A stretch of DNA of 5,963 bases from contig JAIRTV010000394.1 in the NCBI GenBank assembly GCA_031254675.1, positions 1 through 5,963 on the forward strand. Reading direction: 5' to 3'. Shown here one piece after another: positions 1 to 5,862 of this stretch (within the stretch, counting starts at the first letter, position 1; each line of letters opens with the position of its first letter). The notes beneath the pieces were generated by a model. That model searched no databases. It was given only the letters and a program-made list of their open reading frames with translations, and was not told the origin of the DNA. The translations under genes were made by a program, and so were the position numbers. This DNA is from Planctomycetaceae bacterium. Its GTDB lineage: Bacteria > Planctomycetota > Planctomycetia > Pirellulales > Thermoguttaceae.

Positions 1-1
1 G

Positions 2-70
2 CACCTGCAGCCTAAGGCAAGAGACGCCTGCAGCCTAAGGCAAGAGACACCTGCAGCCTAAGGCAAGAGA
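2..70. repeat. Three tandem copies of a 23-bp direct repeat
   Basis: Three units lie head to tail at 2-24, 25-47 and 48-70. Each contains CCTGCAGCCTAAGGCAAGAG, and the only difference seen is at the second base (CA in units 1 and 3, CG in unit 2). Each unit carries two small palindromes, CTGCAG and GCCTaAGGC. There are no spacers, so this is not a CRISPR array. The array may continue upstream, because the window starts one base before the first unit. Its 3' end abuts the heptamer-based hairpin directly. Near-identity of the copies suggests recent expansion or homogenisation. Function is unknown. Confidence 0.93.
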
Positions 71-170
71 GATAGTTGATAGTGGAGAGTTGATAGTGGA
101 GAGTGTCGCATGCGGAATTTTACTGCAAGGTGAATAATCCGCGTGCGACACTCTCCACTCTCCACTATCA
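70..170. repeat. Heptamer-built long hairpin element (copy 1)
   Basis: Five tandem 7-mers occupy 70-104 (AGATAGT, TGATAGT, GGAGAGT, TGATAGT, GGAGAGT) and run into GTCGCATGCGGAATT. The inner stem pairs 96-116 with 138-158 over 21 positions, with one T/G wobble. The outer stem pairs 77-88 with 159-170 over 12 perfect positions. The left arm has a 7-nt bulge (89-95), equal to one extra heptamer, and the loop is 117-137. No ORF lies in it. It sits between the 23-bp repeats and the nuoE promoter region. A related copy ends the window at 5863-5963, so this looks like a dispersed, non-coding, MITE-like or REP-like element. It could also fold in RNA. Confidence 0.88.
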
Positions 171-200
171 GAATGAAGTAGCAATTCTTTCAGCAACATC

Positions 201-228
201 TTGACAGCTCCAACGAATTGATAATAAT
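201..228 (+). promoter_or_regulatory. Candidate sigma-70-type promoter for nuoE/hndA
   Basis: A consensus TTGACA (201-206) is followed after 16 bp by AATAAT (223-228), a 5/6 match to TATAAT. Transcription would begin near 235, giving a leader of roughly 55 nt before the ATG at 292. The -10 region overlaps ATTGATAAT (217-225), which recurs at 246-254. Between the two copies lies the near-palindrome AATAATgaATTATT (235-248). These could be regulator sites, but AT-rich DNA produces such patterns easily. The promoter is inferred from sequence only. Confidence 0.45.
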
Positions 229-291
229 TATGCGAATAATGAATTATTGATAATTCTGTTGATTTTTTAATTGATTTACATGGAGTTTTAA

Positions 292-807
292 ATGAGTGTT
301 GCTGCCGCTAACCCTAGTGCTAACCCCACCGGTACAATTCGAAAATTTGATCGTGTTGTCGAAATTCTTGAAGAAAACCGCCATGATCCCGCTCGTTTGA
401 TTCCGGTTTTGCAACAGGTTCAAGAATTTTATCGCTATCTACCGGAAGAAGTTTTGACTTTCATCGCCACATCGTTGGCGTTACCGCCATCACATGTCTT
501 CGGTGTGGCAACATTTTATGCCCATTTCACTCTGGTACCAAAAGGGAAACATTCTTGCCGGCTTTGCGACGGAACAGCATGCCATGTTCGCGGTTCAGAA
601 CACATTCTTAGTGCCTTACGCAAAGAATTGAAACTCTCCGAAACAAAACAAACAACCGATGATATGTTGTTTACTGTTGAAACGGTTTCATGTCTTGGCG
701 CTTGTGGTCTTGCTCCGGTTCTTGTTATCGACGAAAAAGTTCATAGCAGCGTCACTCCAGAGCAAGCCGTGAATCTTGTCCGAGAAATTCAAGCAAACGA
801 AGTGTGA
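292..807 (+). CDS. nuoE: NuoE/HndA-type [2Fe-2S] subunit (24 kDa NADH dehydrogenase/hydrogenase family)
   Basis: This 171-residue protein matches the thioredoxin-like [2Fe-2S] ferredoxin family: NuoE of complex I, and HndA/HydC-type subunits of NAD(P)-linked or electron-bifurcating hydrogenases. The N-terminal helical part (about 17-80) ends in the family motif GVATFYAHF (71-79). The cluster ligands are C92 and C97 in CDGTACHVRG, and C134 and C138 in CLGACGLAP, the usual C-x4-C ... C-x3-C pattern. C89 is an additional cysteine just before the first ligand. The length is normal for the family. The ATG is supported by GGAG at 282-285, 6 nt upstream. Family members pass electrons together with a NuoF-like flavoprotein in the cytoplasm. 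No nuoF, nuoG or hydrogenase gene follows, since the next gene is convergent, so the partner must be encoded elsewhere or upstream. The sequence alone does not separate NuoE from HndA. It is soluble, with no signal peptide. Confidence 0.93.
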   Translation: MSVAAANPSANPTGTIRKFDRVVEILEENRHDPARLIPVLQQVQEFYRYLPEEVLTFIATSLALPPSHVFGVATFYAHFTLVPKGKHSCRLCDGTACHVRGSEHILSALRKELKLSETKQTTDDMLFTVETVSCLGACGLAPVLVIDEKVHSSVTPEQAVNLVREIQANEV

Positions 808-845
808 ATAATCATTAGAATCACTCTTGCGGACAGACAGATATT

Positions 846-3716
846 TTATGTGTTTCCAAAAGAACTTTTTTTGCCACGCCAACGATTAACAATATCACGA
901 AGTTGTTCGGAATCAATCGGTTTCGTGATATAGTCGTCCATGCCGGCTGCCAAACACTTTTCGCGATCACCTATCATCGCGTGAGCCGTCATCGCAATAA
1001 CCGGAACATTGTGATTTTTCGCATTGTTCAACGCATGACGAAGATGCCGCGTACATTGGTAACCATCCATCTCCGGCATCTGACAATCCATAAACACTAA
1101 ATCGTATTCTTTGTCCTGCATCGACATCAACGCTTGAATCCCATTCTCGGCAACATCCACCTGATGCCCCAACGCACAAAGCATTGTCGTCGCCACAATA
1201 ATGTTGATCTTAACATCTTCCACCAACAAAATTTGAAGCGGTAATGATTCTACCGGAGAAATAGAAAGTGTTTCCGCATTGGTTTCTGGTATGGTAAACG
1301 TTTCCTTCACCGAACCAACAAGAAGACGATACAACGTCTCCACTCGAATCGGCTTGGACAAATAACCATGCAAATTAGGCAAATCCGCCATCTCCAACGA
1401 TTGGAACGACGCTCCCAACGAAAACAAAATAATCAATCGCGAACGATCATTTTCCGGAATCACCAACAAATCATTTTTAATTTGTTCGATTCCATAACCC
1501 GGATATTCGGATTCGCAAAAGATCCAATCAAACGGATGACCATTCTGAATATGGCAATGAATTTGAGCAATAAAATCCGCCGAAGAATCCGACTCAACCA
1601 ATGTCCCACCCAAGTTGGTGATTAAATGTCTTAGAGCGTAACGTGTTGCCGGATGAATGTCCAAAACAATCGAATGAGTTCCCGCCAACGGCTGATCCAA
1701 CAATAGGGGAGCTCCGGCATTCGGCAACCGGTGTAGCAATACCGTAAACCAAAAAAGCGAACCATGACTCGATTGACTTTCCACACCGATATTGCCGCCC
1801 ATCATTTCCACCAATTTCTTACAAATCGAAAGCCCCAAACCTGTTCCGCCATAACGCCGTGTTACCGACGAATCCGCTTGCGTAAACGGTTCGAAAAGAC
1901 TGTCAAGCCGATCCGGCGGAACGCCAATACCCGTGTCTTCAATTTCAAAACGTACTTGATAAGTTTTATTACTGGAAGAAATCAATTGAACCCGAACAAG
2001 AATTTCTCCTTCATTCGTAAATTTACTGGCATTGCTGAGAAGGTTTAGCAAAATTTGCCGCAAACGACCACTGTCTCCGATAAAAGGTTCACCGACTGCC
2101 CGATCAATCGTAACCGCAATTTTGACCCCTTTCTTGTAAACCTGCAACGCAATCGCATCACACGCATCTTCTATTAACGGAACCAACTCAAACTCATGCG
2201 TATCCAGTGTTAATTTGCCCGCTTCAATTTTGGAAAAATCAAGAATATCGTTGATGATTGCGAGAAGCGAACCGGCACTTTGACGAATCATATTCACGTA
2301 CTGAGTTTGCAAATCGGAGAGGGATGTTTTGGCAAGAAGATCGGTCAAACCAATAACACCGTTCATTGGAGTTCGGATTTCGTGACTCATGTTGGCGAAA
2401 AATTCACCTTTTGCGCGGTTTGCGGCTTCGGCTTCTTCGAGTCGTCGCCGTTCCGTAATATCGGTGACAAATCCCTCCGAAATACTGAAATTCGGATTTT
2501 CCGCGTTCACTTCGACAACCCGACTGCGTTCCCAAACCCACCGTATGGTACCATCCTTGTGAACAAAACGATAAACCGATTCAAGCGGCATCCCAACATA
2601 AAGCGTTTCCATATTGGCTTCGAACAATGAAGCCCGATCATCAGGATGAACCAAATCGAAATAAGTAATCCGTTTATTATCGACAAGATCATCGGCTTCA
2701 AATCCTGTAATATCTTTAAACCCTTCACTAACAAATTCCATTGTGAAATCAGGTGGATTATTTCGGCAACGGAATGCCATACCGGGAAGGTTGGAAACAA
2801 GTGTTTGCATGCGGCGTTGACTTTCGCGCCGGCGTGCCGTTTCGACTGCAATTGCCGCAAGATCCGCTAACGACGCCCCAAAAATCAAATCTTCCAACGA
2901 CCAATTTCGCGGAGAACTAGCGTGTTCAATACAAATAACGCCAAAAAGTTCGCCAAACAACCGGATCGGACAATCAAGCAACGCTCTAATTCCGCCATTG
3001 CTGTACGATTCTGCCATACCGGGCAAAATTGTATCCGTTTCCGTATCGCAAATAACAATATTCCGTTTTGTGTGGAGCATTTCATAGTAAATAGGATACG
3101 TATTTGCCGGAAACGAAGGGTCAATCGAAAAAGAATCGGTTACCATTGAATACATTGCGGCATTATCGAGGTTGCCGGTTTCTTTGTTCAGCAGCCAAAT
3201 TCCAACACGAACCGCATTCAAGGTAAGAGTGCAAGTTTTCGCAATAACTTTGGCAATTTCGGAAAAATCATTTTGTGCCATGACCGGGTTCTGACTTAAC
3301 ACGACCAGAACCTGATTACGCCGTACCAATTCTTCTTCTTGTTGCCGCAATTTTTGCGCAATATCTAAAGAGTCCGACGATCTCTCAAAAACTAAACCCA
3401 ATACCGTTTTGCCTTCCCAATTGACCGGTATTGGCGAAACATGACCAGACCAATCATCAACAGTAATTTCCAACGGTAATACTGACAAGGAGTTGATATT
3501 AGAATTGATATTATCGAAGGGGACTGTATTGATGATTGTTTCTAGATTTTTGTTGTCGTGGAGGAGATTACTGAGTTTTATGCAATATCCATGAGCGGTA
3601 ATTTCTCCGAAATCTTGATTGAATTGGTTGTTGCACCAAACAATGTGTTCCGTTGTTGGGTTAACAATCACAACGGGATCACGTATTGCTTGAAAAAGAG
3701 CTAAATTCGATAACAT
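846..3716 (-). CDS. Soluble hybrid sensor histidine kinase: PAS-GAF-PAS-HisKA-HATPase-REC-REC
   Basis: This 956-residue cytoplasmic hybrid kinase has no signal peptide or obvious membrane segment. Domain order: N-terminal PAS-like (about 5-112), coiled-coil linker (112-137), GAF (about 148-293), PAS with PAC (about 302-425, YRFVHKDGTIRWVWERSR), and HisKA with phospho-acceptor H445 in SHEIRTPMNGV. The HATPase follows, with N-box N558/N562, G1 DTGIG (594-598), F-box F608/F611 and G2 GGTGLGLS (623-630). Receiver 1 is about 681-801 and receiver 2 about 827-946. Receiver 2 is intact (E833/D834, D877 in MDCQMPEMDG, T910, K932). Receiver 1 has Glu735 where the phospho-acceptor Asp should be and only one acidic pocket residue (D686), so it is probably not phosphorylated. 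There is no HPt domain, so a separate phosphotransfer protein is expected. The signal is unknown, but the sensors imply an intracellular cue. AGGA lies only 3 nt before the ATG, a weak ribosome site. The 3' end faces nuoE with 38 bp between them. Confidence 0.96.
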   Translation of the reverse strand: MLSNLALFQAIRDPVVIVNPTTEHIVWCNNQFNQDFGEITAHGYCIKLSNLLHDNKNLETIINTVPFDNINSNINSLSVLPLEITVDDWSGHVSPIPVNWEGKTVLGLVFERSSDSLDIAQKLRQQEEELVRRNQVLVVLSQNPVMAQNDFSEIAKVIAKTCTLTLNAVRVGIWLLNKETGNLDNAAMYSMVTDSFSIDPSFPANTYPIYYEMLHTKRNIVICDTETDTILPGMAESYSNGGIRALLDCPIRLFGELFGVICIEHASSPRNWSLEDLIFGASLADLAAIAVETARRRESQRRMQTLVSNLPGMAFRCRNNPPDFTMEFVSEGFKDITGFEADDLVDNKRITYFDLVHPDDRASLFEANMETLYVGMPLESVYRFVHKDGTIRWVWERSRVVEVNAENPNFSISEGFVTDITERRRLEEAEAANRAKGEFFANMSHEIRTPMNGVIGLTDLLAKTSLSDLQTQYVNMIRQSAGSLLAIINDILDFSKIEAGKLTLDTHEFELVPLIEDACDAIALQVYKKGVKIAVTIDRAVGEPFIGDSGRLRQILLNLLSNASKFTNEGEILVRVQLISSSNKTYQVRFEIEDTGIGVPPDRLDSLFEPFTQADSSVTRRYGGTGLGLSICKKLVEMMGGNIGVESQSSHGSLFWFTVLLHRLPNAGAPLLLDQPLAGTHSIVLDIHPATRYALRHLITNLGGTLVESDSSADFIAQIHCHIQNGHPFDWIFCESEYPGYGIEQIKNDLLVIPENDRSRLIILFSLGASFQSLEMADLPNLHGYLSKPIRVETLYRLLVGSVKETFTIPETNAETLSISPVESLPLQILLVEDVKINIIVATTMLCALGHQVDVAENGIQALMSMQDKEYDLVFMDCQMPEMDGYQCTRHLRHALNNAKNHNVPVIAMTAHAMIGDREKCLAAGMDDYITKPIDSEQLRDIVNRWRGKKSSFGNT

Positions 3717-3748
3717 AAATCCTGCTTTTTAATAAAATCAATTAAGAT

Positions 3749-3777
3749 AATTTAGATATTGGTGGAATTTCCGGCAA
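3749..3777 (-). promoter_or_regulatory. Weak candidate promoter for the hybrid kinase
   Basis: Read on the - strand, TTGCCG (3777-3772) and TAAATT (3754-3749) are separated by 17 bp. Each matches the sigma-70 consensus at 4 of 6 positions. The start site would lie about 25-30 nt upstream of the kinase ATG. The match is poor, and other promoter classes or a more distal start in the 764-bp upstream gap are equally possible. Confidence 0.2.
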
Positions 3778-4051
3778 TCTTATGGAAACCCCCCGTATTT
3801 CTTAAAGATAGCATACACAAAGTTGGTCGTCGAAGAAAGAGATTCGGATAAAATTTCCTGATTGCTCTGGAATTTATAGGAGCCAACAAGTCGTCCACGA
3901 TTAAGGTTGTTTGCCTCTTTCGTGAATGAAGGTTGCCAGTCTTAGTAAGAATTTTACCGAGTTATGAAGATACTTTCAAGAACCTTGATGATGGGCAAGT
4001 CTTGTTTTATTCATTATTTTTGTGCATTATTGAAGGCGTTTGGATACTTAC

Positions 4052-4079
4052 ACAAATAAATGATCCGTTATTTATTTGT
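4052..4079. repeat. Small AT-rich hairpin
   Basis: ACAAATAAAT (4052-4061) is the exact reverse complement of ATTTATTTGT (4070-4079), with an 8-nt loop, GATCCGTT. The stem is AT-only apart from one C/G pair, so it would be weak as RNA, and it is not followed by a U-tract. It could be an operator-like palindrome or chance in AT-rich DNA. Confidence 0.5.
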
Positions 4080-4166
4080 ACAAATTTTTATGTCTTTTGT
4101 CCTAAATCGGTCAAAAACTTGTCATTTTTTCTTCAAATTTTCTCTAAGAGTCGGATTTACAGGTTT

Positions 4167-4246
4167 GTTCAAACAGCTTACAATTAGTTCAAAAATACGG
4201 TGATTATTGAAATTCACTGTATTACTTTACATTTCAATGTTTGAAC
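4167..4246. repeat. Nested inverted repeats in the intergenic gap
   Basis: The outer pair is GTTCAAACA (4167-4175) with TGTTTGAAC (4238-4246), nine perfect positions. The inner pair is AATACGGTGA (4194-4203) with TCACTGTATT (4214-4223), nine of ten positions, with a 10-nt loop. The geometry is compatible with a roughly 80-nt folded RNA or a decayed small mobile element. No known RNA family is recognised. Confidence 0.45.
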
Positions 4247-4389
4247 CCCTTTATTTACAGTGCGAAACGCAACTTTGCAAAAGTCCAGATATTAACAACG
4301 AATTACCAAAAATTGGAGCAAAAAATGTTGTAACCGTTCACGTTTTTTTTGAAAAATTAAATATGTCAACGAATGATTGATCATAAAAC

Positions 4390-4459
4390 TTTTCTGTGTA
4401 TTCTGTGTTTTCCGTGTTCCATATTTTTTGAACACAGAATACACGGAAGACACAGAAAA
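4390..4459. repeat. Long hairpin with 30-bp arms made of 9-nt ACACRGAAN units
   Basis: The arms 4390-4419 and 4430-4459 are reverse complements at 26 of 30 positions, around a 10-nt AT-rich loop. The right arm is three tandem nonamers: ACACAGAAT (4432-4440), ACACGGAAG (4441-4449) and ACACAGAAA (4450-4458). The left arm repeats the pattern on the other strand. It begins 21 bp beyond the stop codon of the LarA-like gene, so the 3' end of that transcript could fold here. The stem is not followed by a clear U-run in either direction, so a classical intrinsic terminator is not supported. It more likely acts as an mRNA 3' stabiliser or is a dispersed non-coding repeat. Confidence 0.85.
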
Positions 4460-4480
4460 ATCAGGCAAACATAAAAACGG

Positions 4481-5722
4481 TTACATTTTAATTTTGTAAC
4501 CGGCGTTGACGACTTCGCGCCGCAAGGCTTCGGAAGCTGTAATCGTTTCTAGATGGAGCGTGTCGCAAATCCAAACAACACGAAAATATTCCGGTTTGGG
4601 GCGTCCAAGTGTTTGCCAAGCGGCATTGATGATTTCCTCTTCTGTTGGGTAATCCAGCGGAATCATTGCCGCTGAAACATGATTTGCTGTCATCGCGTTC
4701 AAACGAGTTTTCTGCCAGTCGATTTCCCGAAGTACAGAACTCAAACAAAATTCCGCCATACCAATTCCATTGGCATTTCCGGCAGTTTCCGGCGTCAAAC
4801 CAAGAACCGCAATACAATGAACAATCGGTGTTTCGCCATGTACTGCTTTATGGTCGTCGAATTTACGCCCAACAATATTCGAATCAAAACCGGTACCACT
4901 AATATTTTTGCCGATTTGTCTGATGAAAAGAAGATCAATCTCCCGAAACGGTAATCGCGGCATCAATGTTTTTGCAAGCCGCAAAAGTTTTTCTTCGCCG
5001 GCAGCGATATCAGGAGCATGAAGTGTTTTGAGCAATGCGGTTTGTCCTTCGCTGTTTTCGACAATTCCCAATCCGCCAAGTAACGATATTTTGGACATCA
5101 AAAAATCCGCAACCTGTCTAATCACCGTTGAAAATCGGTCATGAGAAATCGCACGATGGTAAATACCGGCACCTTGAGCATTGCCAAGACCAATCATCAA
5201 CATTTTAAGCAAACCGCTTTCAATTGTACCAGTAAAACGGGTATGTGATTTGATTCGGTTGACGAGAAAAACGTGATCCGCTTCGGAAGCCATTTGATCA
5301 AAGTGTACAGGAATACAATCCGAATCGTCGTTACTATTATTGTATCCTGTATGACTTGTGTTTAGCCGAAGTTCGCCAAGAATAACTGTTTCCATTGAAG
5401 ATTGAATTGGGCAACCAAGGACAGATTCCGTCAAACCGTAATTGTCAAGGAGTTGACGTTGTGATTTGGCGGTGCCGCCGGCATGAGAACCCATTGCGGG
5501 AACAATAAACGGTTTCAATCCCAATTCGCGGAAATGATCAACCACACCACGCATAATCGGTACAATATTACTAATTCCCCGACTACTCGCCGTCACCGCA
5601 ACCGTTTGACCTTGTCGAACCGAAAATCGCAATTGTTGCATTTCTGATCGTGTTGCCGCGTAAGGATCGGCAATAGACTGTTTGTCAAACGACTGATGAA
5701 ATTGAAACGTCTGAAGCTTCAT
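4481..5722 (-). CDS. LarA-like nickel-pincer-type isomerase homologue (DUF2088 superfamily)
   Basis: This 413-residue soluble protein has features of the lactate racemase LarA superfamily (DUF2088 N-terminal domain). Visible motifs are SRGI (47-50), AMGSHAGGTA (76-85) and NRIKSHTRFTGTIESGLLKM (155-174), followed by IGLG (177-180) and GAGIYH (184-189). In LarA of Lactobacillus plantarum the nickel-pincer cofactor is attached to Lys184, with His200 as a nickel ligand and His108/His174 catalytic. Here K173 and H189 have the same 16-residue spacing, and H80 and H160 sit in comparable motifs. This mapping is from memory, not an alignment. The family isomerises or epimerises 2-hydroxy acids and related compounds. 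The substrate is unknown, and true lactate racemase is not implied. No larB, larC or larE cofactor genes are nearby. The start fits the family's N-terminus, but there is no Shine-Dalgarno sequence; M28 is the next in-frame ATG. The C-terminal part (about 260-413) is family-like without a recognised motif. Confidence 0.85.
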   Translation of the reverse strand: MKLQTFQFHQSFDKQSIADPYAATRSEMQQLRFSVRQGQTVAVTASSRGISNIVPIMRGVVDHFRELGLKPFIVPAMGSHAGGTAKSQRQLLDNYGLTESVLGCPIQSSMETVILGELRLNTSHTGYNNSNDDSDCIPVHFDQMASEADHVFLVNRIKSHTRFTGTIESGLLKMLMIGLGNAQGAGIYHRAISHDRFSTVIRQVADFLMSKISLLGGLGIVENSEGQTALLKTLHAPDIAAGEEKLLRLAKTLMPRLPFREIDLLFIRQIGKNISGTGFDSNIVGRKFDDHKAVHGETPIVHCIAVLGLTPETAGNANGIGMAEFCLSSVLREIDWQKTRLNAMTANHVSAAMIPLDYPTEEEIINAAWQTLGRPKPEYFRVVWICDTLHLETITASEALRREVVNAGYKIKM

Positions 5723-5729
5723 ACAAATA

Positions 5730-5757
5730 ATTGTAATTTTTTTACAAAAGGGTTCAA
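5730..5757 (-). promoter_or_regulatory. Candidate promoter giving a leaderless LarA-like mRNA
   Basis: On the - strand TTGAAC (5757-5752) and TACAAT (5735-5730) are 16 bp apart. The -10 matches TATAAT at 5 of 6 positions and the -35 matches TTGACA at 4 of 6. Only 7 nt separate the -10 from the ATG at 5722, so transcription would start at or next to the start codon. The lack of any purine-rich ribosome site upstream of that ATG agrees with a leaderless message. A more distal alternative is TAAAAT around 5770-5776. Confidence 0.4.
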
Positions 5758-5862
5758 TAAACGGTTTTTTTCGACGAGTATTTTATCACGCCACCAAGAT
5801 TGAACACAAGCCCTTACCGGTTTTTCACATTAGATCTTTTCTTTAACCCTTCCCCAAGACAG

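Larger units (their letters stand above)
3717..4480. other. 764-bp intergenic region without a convincing gene
   Basis: This AT-rich stretch lies between the kinase start and the LarA-like gene's stop, both on the - strand. No frame gives a recognisable protein. An 84-codon TTG-initiated + frame (3933-4187) has no ribosome site and no family resemblance. A 69-codon open - frame (3755-3961) lacks an early start codon. The part nearest the kinase (3717-3800) should hold its promoter. The rest contains inverted repeats at 4052-4079, 4167-4246 and 4390-4459, plus a 10-bp inverted pair at 4329-4338/4476-4485. No tRNA-like or known RNA fold was recognised. Its length suggests a lost gene, an unrecognised RNA or an accumulation of small repeats. 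Confidence 0.7.

Noticed and set aside
2..70. CRISPR array
   Set aside because: The repeats are directly contiguous with no spacers, and no cas genes are present.
808..845. Bidirectional terminator between nuoE and the kinase
   Set aside because: No stem-loop with flanking T-runs could be found in this 38-bp convergent gap.
2280..2630. 116-codon + strand frame inside the hybrid kinase
   Set aside because: It is antisense to well-conserved PAS and HisKA coding sequence, so it is a shadow frame. The same holds for the other frames overlapping the kinase.
3755..3961. 69-codon open - strand stretch upstream of the kinase, considered as a transposase or small-protein remnant
   Set aside because: It has no start codon near its beginning and the translation resembles nothing I recognise.
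3933..4187. 84-codon + strand frame starting with TTG in the large gap
   Set aside because: No ribosome site, AT-driven composition rich in Phe/Leu/Ile, no recognisable family, and it overlaps several inverted repeats.
4330..4348. Terminator ending in the T-run at 4341-4348
   Set aside because: The bases before the T-run do not form a stable stem, and no + strand gene lies upstream to terminate.
4390..4459. Classical Rho-independent terminator
   Set aside because: The stem is far longer than usual and is not followed by a U-tract in either direction.
4645..4954. Two + strand frames of about 90 codons inside the LarA-like gene
   Set aside because: They are antisense to a gene with clear family motifs, with no upstream signals or plausible product.
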